This document shows positions 56,201 to 64,000 of a stretch of DNA of 64,000 nt, in pieces. The DNA is from Romanomermis culicivorax. Lineage: Eukaryota > Nematoda > Enoplea > Mermithida > Mermithidae. Position 1 is the first letter of the stretch. Every line of letters starts with the position of its first letter. Both the position numbers and the translations under genes were made by a program. A model generated the notes under the pieces. The model was not told the origin of the DNA. It saw only the letters and a program-made list of their open reading frames with translations, and searched no databases. The DNA lies in contig CAWUHX010000014.1 of NCBI GenBank assembly GCA_963922205.1, forward strand, positions 1,300,001 to 1,364,000, in the 5' to 3' direction.

Positions 56201-57610
56201 GATTCAACCAAGTCCAAGACTGGAACTACGCCGACGAGCCTGATGCCTGGAACCAAAAGTTCTACGAGTCAGGTGCAGTCGACGGTTGCTTCGGCTAAAG
56301 TACCTAGTAAATCGTCTGCATCTCAGGTAAGTGCAACGACGAAAAGTACTTTGGCTAAGCCCGTGTCTAAGGTGGATAAGACTTCTCAGCAGGACCAGAG
56401 CAGCGCTTCAGGGAAAAAAGTTGTTTCTAAACCCTCTACGTCAGAACCGACAAAATCGGTCAAGAGAAGTAGAGATAAGGAAGTAACTTTGGAGTACCTG
56501 AGTTCTGTTTTGAGAGACTACTGGGATGTCCATAAGAAGTTTCCCTTGGTGAAGGGAAGGATAGATTTTTCGACACCGGAGGTGATCGAATTCTTTGCTC
56601 AGGATATGCCAGATGATAATAGGAACCAAATCATCTGGGCATTGGTGAACAATGGAGTAGAGGAGCTTTACGAGAACTACGGGGATCACTTTGATGTTCA
56701 AGGTGGTTTCCTGTATGATCATGTAAATGTTCCTGAGCCCATTTGGGAGTATATTTGGCTCAAGTTCATGCCAAATTGGTTTCATCATTTTGATGCAGAA
56801 ATAGTAATGGCAGCCGTGAGATACTTATGTACCATTGTGTTGCTAAAGTTAGAACAACAGCAGTTAGGCCCGAGACATATTGGTGCAATTGATGCACGGG
56901 CCAAATCATTTGTCACAGAAAGGTATTATTCTATCTACCTGCGGGGAGAAGGTAGTACTGCATTCAGGGAAGCGTATGCCAACCGAATGCAGGAACACCA
57001 ACAAACTGCAGTAGATATGGCAGCAAAGAGAAGGTTGTCGGACATGGTTCAGAAATTTTCTGGTAAATTCCAGAAGGCCGAGGATGAGGAGGGGCAACCC
57101 TTCAAGATTCCCATTTTAACAGAGAGACAACCTAGAGATACATCCAGGTCCAGGAGCCAGCACTCGCGACAATCGTCTCACTCGCAGGGTCGGCACCGGC
57201 CTGGGGTATTCAAATTACCGTATGCTAATCAACAGAGTCAAGGTAGGTCCAGTACCTCAGCTTCTGGAGTATCTTCCGTAAGTTCCACTCAGGGCACGTA
57301 CCAGAGGGGAACTGGAGGGGGATATGGCCGAGGCTGGGGTCAGGGACAGGGTCAAGGTAGACCCTTTAAGATGGTTAATACGCAACCGTATAGAGAACAG
57401 GCGATGGGCGGACCCCCTCGTGTGGCCCAACCTCGAGGAGTTTTTGGGGGATTCCTCAGGGGTCGTGGAGCTCGGGGTGGTCCCTACCCTCGCCGTGGTA
57501 GCTTCCAATACGGCGGTTATGGTGGCGGCGGGCAACAATATTTTCATATAGCCGCATCACTTTTGGACCAAAATTCGTTATTTCGTACAAATTTTATTTC
57601 AAAAATATAA
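53226..57610 (+). CDS. G2 ORF3: DEDDy 3'-5' exonuclease with RGG tail
   Basis: About 1,461 codons, 1,498 residues when spliced. Numbered from the codon at 53261: the exonuclease domain (about 40-245) has ExoI FDTE (D48, E50), ExoII GYNLVTD (D121) and ExoIII YSALD (Y225, D229) with Q220 just before, as in RNase D/WRN-type enzymes, which remove 3' nucleotides with two metal ions. An uncharacterised region with a Cys/His cluster (HLAECPQ, YCYQRF, about 586-605) follows. Then come a coiled coil (about 796-845), a basic patch (RRKLARRANRAKKR), a Ser/Thr-rich linker, a helical domain (about 1074-1265) and RGG/GQGQ repeats (about 1347-1427). It occupies the env position but has no signal peptide, transmembrane span or glycoprotein features. 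The exonuclease assignment is strong by motif; its role in the element is inferred. Confidence 0.8.
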
Positions 57611-57655
57611 AAATACAAAAACACAAATAAAATACAAAATACAAAAAAATATATT
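57605..57655 (+). repeat. A-rich AATACAAAA repeats after G2 ORF3
   Basis: Same kind of tract as 39895-39985 in G1, again just after the shared GCCGCAT-A-TTTTGG sequence. Confidence 0.6.
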
Positions 57656-57897
57656 ATCTCGTTTTATTGTTGCTTTAAATTTTAAAATTTTTTCTCGTTT
57701 ACCGGTGCCCAAAAGTTGCCCGGCGAAATTCGTCTTTCCGTCCATCTTATTTCGGGCGTGTATAGCCCTCGTATTTTTTCTCGTTTAATTTCAGGGCCTG
57801 AAAAAGATGAAGACGTGAAAATTTTAATTGCATTTATAAAATTTTCGTAATTAGATATTTGAAATATTTTATAGAAAATATTTTTTACTGAGTAGAT

Positions 57898-58128
57898 TTG
57901 TATTGGACGGAGCGACGTGGCGAGCGGCCGACCGTGGAGGAAGCGCACCTGGGGCACCTCATCACCGAAGCTGTAAAAACCAGTACATGGGAGAAGAGGA
58001 ACGGCGACGCCCCGGATCTAGGCACAGATCGACGTCAAAGTCCAGGCCGAACTACGTTCGTGATCGTTTCCGGTAGCCTGAAAAGGAGTGCCCTGCCGAA
58101 TGGATTGGTCAAGGTCGCCGTCACCTGA
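57898..58128 (+). CDS. G2 possible small 3' ORF
   Basis: 76 codons, basic and without a recognised domain, between ORF3 and the 3' LTR. G1 has an open frame at the same place, but the proteins are not clearly alike. Could be untranslated. Confidence 0.2.
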   Translation: MYWTERRGERPTVEEAHLGHLITEAVKTSTWEKRNGDAPDLGTDRRQSPGRTTFVIVSGSLKRSALPNGLVKVAVT

Positions 58129-58282
58129 ACGACCTGGTAGGGGCTGGATCACATTTTGGAGGGGGTAGCCCCAAAAATTTGTTTTCCGAGGGGAAAACTG
58201 TTATGGAGTCGGGGCCTCAGTATGAGACTCAGGCTGCAGAAAGGTTTTCACCTCCCGTTGGTCGGTTTTGAAGGCTGAGGGA

Positions 58283-58755
58283 TGTTGAGGTGGTCTCAGG
58301 TGCACGTGTTCAGCTTCTGGCGTCGGTGCGCAGGTGGTTGGACGCGGCGAAAAGTGGCGAGAAAGAAAGATAAATTTGCATAGGTTATTTCTGCCACTGT
58401 TTCGCGTTTTTGCTGTCTTTTTATTAGTGTTAAAAAAGATACGTTTTATGGAGCGACGCCGCCATCGCCCTTTATACAATATTTTGTTTATTATTGTTTA
58501 TTTGGCGTCGCCACTAGCTACCCAATACAACTTGAACCCGTAAGTGTATTGTTCTGTGAGCGTAGGGGAAGGAGTCTATAAGAATAGGATTGGAGACTTG
58601 GGTAGGAACTCCTGAGGTACGTGCCAAGGTTGCCTGAGGTTTGGTGAAAGTTCTGGCGAGTATCTGGTGAAACGTCTGGGAGAGTTTTGTTGTTGGTGTT
58701 GTTGTTAGCCTGTGGTCAGAACTGTTGCATAGTATTGACCCCACAGCTGCCTAAC
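58283..58755 (+). repeat. G2 3' LTR
   Basis: Collinear with 44689-45165. Preceded by GGCTGAGGGA, the likely polypurine tract, and followed by AGAAG. Confidence 0.9.
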
Positions 58756-59129
58756 AGAAGCAGCAAAAGTAAACATTTGCTCCAGATCTTACCACTTGAG
58801 TTCGAAAGTAAAAATAGCAAGACATATATGTATAGTTACAGTCTTCAATACGCCAAAGGATCAGCCAAATTATGAGCTATGCCGGTCATAAAATCAATAG
58901 CACTAATTTCACCCTGATCAAACTATAGCTTGAGTGTAAAAAATTCTGAAGTTCCAAATGCAACATAATTTCTTTCTGATAATTTACAACTCTGTGTCTA
59001 TGTGACTTGCTGTGTGGTACTGTATGATTGTACGATAATTTACAATGCTGTTTTTGCTTAGTTTGGATGGTCTTCAATAATGATTACATTTCTCATTTGA
59101 TACTATCTTTTCAGTGTCCAATTAGAATT

Positions 59130-59243
59130 ATGGCGCCGGCGCATTTGCTAAAAGGGCATATGACAATGGCGCATAAGACATATGGCACATTTGGATCCGG
59201 GCAATTGGCAAATGCACATTTGAAAAAAGCGCAATTGGCTACA
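59130..59243. repeat. Right end of the MITE split by G2
   Basis: Carries ATGGCGC/GCGCATTTG/CAATTGGC units, the inverse of 44262-44420, and ends TGGCTACA. 58761-59129 is MITE interior with no gene. 59244-59640 shows nothing identifiable. Confidence 0.5.
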
Positions 59244-59643
59244 CCCCACTCGCTCTGTTATCCTAAATAGCTTCCTAATCCAGTACCAGGCATTGCAAGA
59301 TATCCTGTTATCCCAAATCTAGTCTGCAGAGCATATGTTGCAGCAATAGTGTTCAGGATTTGGAGCCTGCTGAGTATATTGCACAATGGTGAGAGAGATT
59401 AGATGGGCAAACCAGACGATAAAAGCAACCTACTATTAAACACGAAAAAGCCAGAAAATCTGAAGTTCGCGTCCTGTGCTTCATTGCTGATGTCACTGTA
59501 CTAAATAGTGCACAAAACATTTATTGGTCCATGAAATAAAGTCACAATAATATAATAGAAAAATATGTATGGCAAGTGGCACTGATCGACCCTAAGGACA
59601 ATCGAGCCGTCCACGTGGCTAAAAAGAACTAGCTCAGAAGGTC

Positions 59644-60870
59644 TATTCCCAATTAAGCGAATTCCCAACTGAGCGATTCCCAAGTGAGCGAATTCCCAAA
59701 TGAGCGAATTCCTAATTGAGCGATTCCCAATTGAGCGAATTCTCAAATCAGCGAGTTCTCAATTGGACGATTCCAAACGGGTGATAGAGAATGTAATATT
59801 ACTTTTTTTAAATTTTCCTTCTTTACCATATATTTTTCTTTGTATATATATTTTTTTCTTTCGTTTTGTGTGTTGTTTATATTTTCGTTTATGTGTTTTT
59901 TTGTATTTTCATCTTTTGTCTCTGCGTTCTTTCATTCTCTTTTTTCTTGTCATCTACTTTTTTCGCTTTTGCTTATGAAACAATACATTACAAGTTGCCA
60001 TTTTAAATATGCATTGTCTCCCATATAATTCGTATACAATTCTGCTTGCTCTATTTCCTATTTAAATTTATTCTTTCTGATTTCTTCTTCATTCTTATTT
60101 ACTTTCGTCTTAGTTTTTTGCTTTTACTACTTCATCTTTCTCTATTTCTATTCATCTGATTCTTTTTTTATTCTTTTTTTAACATTATATTTTCTTCTTT
60201 CGTCGATGCTTTCTCTATCTTGCTTCTTCTTTATTGTCACTTTCTTCATGTTTTTTTCTTTTTCTAATGCTTTTTCACCTATTTTTACTTATTCTTTACG
60301 TATTTATTTTCGTCGATGTTTAATTTCTCTTGTTTTTTTGTTTCTTCCAGCATTTTTTTGTTTATATTTTCAATGAAGATTTTCACACCTACAACTACGA
60401 AAGACCCAAGCATGCCGAACTGTACAAGAATTATACGGAATACTACGCTTATTTAAAATGACAACTTGTAATGTATTGAATCATGAACAAAGAGAAAAAA
60501 TTAGATAAGAAGAAGGAAGAAAATGAAAGAAAGCACAGACAAAAAAATGAAAACGTAAAAACATACTGTCGAAAGAAAAAAGAGATACATACCAAGAAAA
60601 ATATGACGTAAAGAACGAAAATATGAAGGAAGTGTTATTACACTCCCGATCGCTCGTTTGGAATCGGTCAATTGGGAAGTCGCTCATTTGGGAATCGCTC
60701 GATTGGGAATTCTCTCGATTGGGAATTCACTCAATGGCGACCCACATTAAAATCGCTCGATTGAGAATTCGCTCAATGGGGAATCGCTCAGACGGGAATC
60801 ACTCAATTGAGAATTCTCTCATTTGGAAATCGTCCACTTGGGAATTACTCATTTGAGAATCGCTCGCATG
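59644..60870. mobile_element. Foldback element with long inverted arms
   Basis: The left arm (about 59644-60035) begins with tandem TTCCCAATTGAGCGA-like units and continues as a T/C-rich tract. The right arm (about 60405-60870) is its diverged reverse complement, purine-rich and ending in the inverse units TCGCTCATTTGGGAA. CAATACATTACAAGTTG and its complement mark the inner arms. The T-rich open frames at 59700-60028 are artefacts. Confidence 0.65.
60351..60461 (+). pseudogene. Exon-like segment inside the foldback element
   Basis: TTTCTTCCAG is followed by 36 sense codons and TGA with gene-like codon choice, ending HAELYKNYTEYYAYLK. The tail loosely resembles the fucosyltransferase stretch around LDKNLDEYAKYF. 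The inverted left arm can also be read as AELYTNY....AYLKW. It may be a captured, decayed exon of a fucosyltransferase paralog, or chance. Confidence 0.25.
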
Positions 60871-61048
60871 AGGATACCCTGCACAAAAGACGCCTTTTGG
60901 AAAAATAATGCAACGATCTCCAAATGTCAAACAATAATGGACATACAGAAGGAAAGAAAGAAGGAATAATAATAATGAATGAACACACTTGTAAATTATT
61001 TTTAAACAAAACTGTACCAAGGATAACTTTGGTCATGAAGAAACTTAC

Positions 61049-61171
61049 ATGGAAAAATCGGCTTCCGGATCGAAATTGTCGCCCGATAAACGATACGTCG
61101 TAGAAAATATCGATCAATGGTGGTACGGGCCAGATGTTTGTGATAATGAGTTGATTCAACAAATTTTATAA
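61049..61171 (+). pseudogene. Duplicated fucosyltransferase C-terminal fragment
   Basis: 41 codons including the stop. From residue 12 on it matches exon 3 of the gene at 8680-8909: PDKRYVVENIDQWWYGPDVC against PDKRYIVENIDQWWNAPDVC. Similarity continues past the stop (61172-61330 against 8910-9190), so a genomic segment was duplicated. The cysteine cluster and everything upstream are missing, so this is not a functional gene by itself. Confidence 0.7.
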
Positions 61172-61342
61172 TTGTAATTTATACAAATTATTGACTACTT
61201 TGTGTCACAGTTTTCGTCTATTTTGTATCGAAAGTTATTGATTATTTATATTGTTCACAGAACAGAATACGAGTAGATCCACATTAGCAACTTGAAAAAA
61301 ATCAAGATGCCATCTTGAAAAAATTTTTATCTCGTCGTCGCT

Positions 61343-61850
61343 CAAATTAAGATTGTTGGGGATATACTTGCGATAGCAGCCATCCCACATCTGTGCACAA
61401 TTGGTGAATTGAGTGAAGCCACAATTCGATTATGACTTTTTATGGGGCTAGTGTAAGTCGCGTCCGGTCGACTTTTTATAAATTGTTCTGCTCCACCTAA
61501 TAAACGGACTGCTGACAGCACTAGGCTCATTTACATAAATACATCATTATAATATTCGTTGCTATTTATTATTACGTCTCATGCAGGAAGAGGGTGCCGA
61601 ATTACCAGGACCAGTACCAAGGTAGGATCCCAGCCTACCTGGATATCATCATAGTGCGTTTCTAGTATCCATGTGTTAGCCCACAAGAAGCATCTGGGGC
61701 AATCCTGATTGCTTTTCGATTGTATGCGGTTGTCATTCCAGTTACTACTTAGTGACTGAAGGTTGTGTTTAGATCCGCTAGAGAACTATTGAACTGTGTT
61801 TAGCTGATTACTTATGGGAAGCTCCTTTGAGTGAACTACCGTAATTGGTT
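61343..61850. other. Unclassified insertion-like segment
   Basis: Interrupts sequence that otherwise resembles 9100-9240. It begins TGTTGGGGATATAC, has TTTATAAA and AATAAACGG, and could be a copia- or BEL-type LTR with some leader, but no second LTR or gene is seen. Confidence 0.25.
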
Positions 61851-62049
61851 GGGTACAAGCCAATAGACTTTCCTAGTTATATTGCTGACGTCTTTGACCT
61901 ATGCAGAGACCTAAACATCACAATACCAAATCTTTACAAAAAATTAGCATTGCATTTGGACGAAAAATCTAGGTGTTTTGGTTTTTCGATGTATGACTTT
62001 TCCAAGTGCATCTCAATTTTTCCAAGATGCTCATGAAAAAAAAATCAAG

Positions 62050-62640
62050 ATAGCTTCCACATCAAAGGATGAAAATTTTCGAAACTAGTCAATCATAGGC
62101 GTTGCTCATCTTCCTATGTTTATGTCTTATATTCGAGCCATTTAAAGTTTATTTCTGATATAGAAAATTGCTGGCGTAGTTCGCCCTTGTCACAATAGGA
62201 TGGTATATATGAAGGGAGTTAATTTTGCAGATTCATGAAAATTTGTATGTTTCAAGACTTTTCAAGTAAAAAAATGTTGATTTTTCACCCAAAATGCAGT
62301 GACATCGGAGAAGAGACCATATTCTCTCTTCTTTTCTGGCTTCCTGAATAGTTGGATAATGGCAATAGAGCAGCCGATAAAACCAAACATTTTAATTATG
62401 CAATTTTTCTGAGAAAGAGCATTCTTGACATTTTTTTGAAAACTATCGGAAAACGAAAATTTTTCTGAAAAATCAATGAATATGTCCATCCGATTCCCCG
62501 TGCAAAAAACCCTCCCTTTAAAAAAATCAAGAGCGCCCTTTGCCAGCGAGCCCTGGCCTCAGAAAGCCACTTCGAAGGGTGCGGGTATAAACATAGGAGG
62601 CGGAGCAATATCCTTGATTGGGTAGAAACTTTCATCCTCT
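62050..62640. repeat. Dispersed repeat shared with 25985-26560
   Basis: Diverged copy in the same orientation; see the shared phrases listed there. 62640-63240 has no recognisable gene. Confidence 0.5.
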
Positions 62641-63239
62641 GATGTGCCGCCCATCTTGATTTTTTTCATGATCGATTCATGATTTCTTTCCTATGCCGTC
62701 CAGATTCTTTTTATGATCTTGAATTTTTTCTTATATCTCGAAATAATACTGAAAATTGCGCAAAGATCACTAGAATCAATTTCTCTGGTGAAAATTTTAT
62801 TGATTTTTTTATTAAAGTAAAGTTTTTTCTTTTTGATGTAGAAGTGAACGCCTTAGCCCTAAGCATGGAGCAAAAATAATGATAAAATTTCGACCAATCA
62901 AATTTCTTTGGACAAAGACTTCTAGAAAAAAATTCGATGCACCTGAAAAAATTGTGATGCACTATGAAAAATGTCAGGCATCGAAAAACTCTTAACATTG
63001 ATTTTTTTGTGATGGATCTTGAACAAATGTTGTGCATAATTTTCAAATGTAGTGTTTTCTGAAGTGGCTCTTCTCATACTCAATAGTTTAACCCTAAAAT
63101 GCACGAGTTTGGGACCAACAAACAAGTTCTGTCAATGCTTAATGAATTAGATTTCTCTAAAAACATTGGCTCGGAGGTGTGATATAGAAGAAGAAGTTAA
63201 TCACTCTCAAATTGTCACATAATGCTAGCATTGAAAATT

Positions 63240-63867
63240 CTGAATAAACTGGTATGGTCACCAATATGTTTTTGCATTCTTGCTAAAGCTATGAACGAGA
63301 AAACCTGTGCACAATGAATTATTCCCTTCAACTAATTCATATTAGGACTATAATATATTTCTTATAAGATGCTTCCCCCAAAGTTGTTCACACAAAACTT
63401 TTGTTGTAGGACATTTTACTTGTAGTAACATTGGACCATTCTAGGTTGGTGAATTATGGGAAAGGGTGGATTCAATTTTGTATCACTAATGTCACTATGA
63501 TAAAGCAGGTGTTGTTCACAATCATTCTATATTTGGCACATTCTAAACACCTCCTGGATCATGCTTTTTATCCGCAATAAGCAAAAAGTTGTTTTCATGT
63601 GAATAACTATTGTCCATTTTTTCTAAATGAGTCTCTGTAAGAAAAAAATGCATATGACAATGATTAACAACCTGCATACCTCGTTTCTCAAACTGAAAAA
63701 AGAAAGTGTTAGCTTATGATGCATGGTCATCACCTGCCTACATATTTGTTTGAGCATTTTTCTACATTGAGGCTCGTTCGATAATCAACAGAGCATAAAT
63801 TATTAATTTCTTGATCTCGATCTTGATGTTCTGAAGTTTATTAGTTAAATGTTGTTCCTATAGAAGT
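63240..63867 (+). repeat. Duplicated receptor upstream region
   Basis: Diverged copy of 41755-42430, running straight into the second receptor gene, so promoter and gene were duplicated together. Confidence 0.65.
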
Positions 63868-64000
63868 ATGAATAATACAAGCCCTACAGTCTTGGAACAG
63901 GGTATCTTATTTTCATTATTAGGTGTCATCAATATTGCTGGTGTAATATTTTACATAATTGTTATCATTGGAATAGTGAAACATTCTACTAATTTTGGCA
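63868..64000 (+). CDS. Second srx-like receptor, 5' part, cut by window end
   Basis: Starts MNNTSPTVLEQGILFSLLG and covers TM1 and the first loop; nearly the same as residues 1-44 of the receptor at 42431. An in-frame TGA at 63832-63834 rules out the longer upstream start. Whether the rest is intact cannot be seen. Confidence 0.7.
   Translation, partial: MNNTSPTVLEQGILFSLLGVINIAGVIFYIIVIIGIVKHSTNFG

Larger units (their letters stand above)
44689..58755 (+). mobile_element. Ty3/gypsy LTR retrotransposon G2 with exonuclease-bearing ORF3
   Basis: LTRs of 477 and 473 bp differ at about ten bases and one 4-base indel (about 2%). The AGAAG duplication flanks it (44684-44688 and 58756-58760). At 14.1 kb it is unusually large for the superfamily because of a ~4.5-kb third gene after pol. 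Gag, protease and pol form one frame (45266-51931) interrupted only by TGA at 47741 and TGA at 48965. It is a clear relative of G1. Confidence 0.93.

Noticed and set aside
38310-58128. ORF3 of G2 as an envelope gene
   Set aside because: It is in the env position and spliced like env, but has no signal peptide, membrane span or glycoprotein pattern; exonuclease motifs and RGG repeats explain it better.
59700-60028. Hydrophobic Phe/Leu-rich frames as small membrane proteins
   Set aside because: They are translations of a T/C-rich arm of the foldback element.
1-64000. CRISPR array or bacterial-type operon
   Set aside because: Introns, LTR elements and animal gene families show a eukaryotic genome; the tandem repeats seen are minisatellite-like without regular unique spacers.

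Overview
This is an animal nuclear window, most likely from a nematode. The evidence is a seven-transmembrane chemoreceptor that looks like the nematode srx class, core-type alpha-1,3-fucosyltransferase exons, short U-rich 3' splice sites (TTTTTTCAG, TTTTTCTAG), and Env-bearing and Ty3/gypsy retroelements in AT-rich DNA. I cannot name the species. There are only two clear host genes (one fucosyltransferase, one receptor) plus duplicated fragments of each. Most of the rest is nested mobile DNA.

Layout. 0.4-8.9 kb: a three-exon alpha-1,3-fucosyltransferase gene on the + strand, with a hAT transposon (12-bp inverted ends, perfect 8-bp target duplication) in intron 1. 9.27-22.0 kb: a solo LTR (TSD GGCT) split by a 9.5-kb antisense LTR element of the same family. 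That element has gag-like and env-like remnants but no visible pol. The same solo LTR also carries a 0.7-kb insertion and a 1.24-kb Tc1/mariner-type MITE that contains a perfect 29-bp hairpin. 24.5-30 kb: further solo LTRs and a decayed mariner (DD34D) transposase. 31.06-41.27 kb: Ty3/gypsy element G1, very young (599-bp LTRs with one mismatch), inserted about 10 bp from a tRNA-like Pol III unit. 42.4-43.3 kb: the srx-like receptor. 44.69-58.76 kb: Ty3/gypsy element G2, 14.1 kb, inside a MITE. 59-64 kb: a foldback element, a duplicated fucosyltransferase 3' end, and the first 133 bases of a second receptor paralog cut by the window edge.

The standout is the G1/G2 lineage. Both elements encode gag, protease, reverse transcriptase, RNase H and integrase in one continuous frame. 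In both, that frame is broken by an in-frame stop at exactly the same codon between protease and RT (TAA in G1, TGA in G2). G2 has a second TGA between gag and protease. Downstream of pol, where env would lie, G2 has a third, spliced gene of about 1,498 codons. Its N-terminal region carries a full DEDDy 3'-5' exonuclease signature (FDTE, GYN-x3-D, Y-x3-D), followed by a coiled coil, a helical domain and an RGG-rich tail. G1 keeps the same leader exon and splice donor and an RGG tail, but has lost the exonuclease. An LTR retrotransposon with its own spliced RNase D/WRN-like exonuclease is the best candidate here for an undescribed system.
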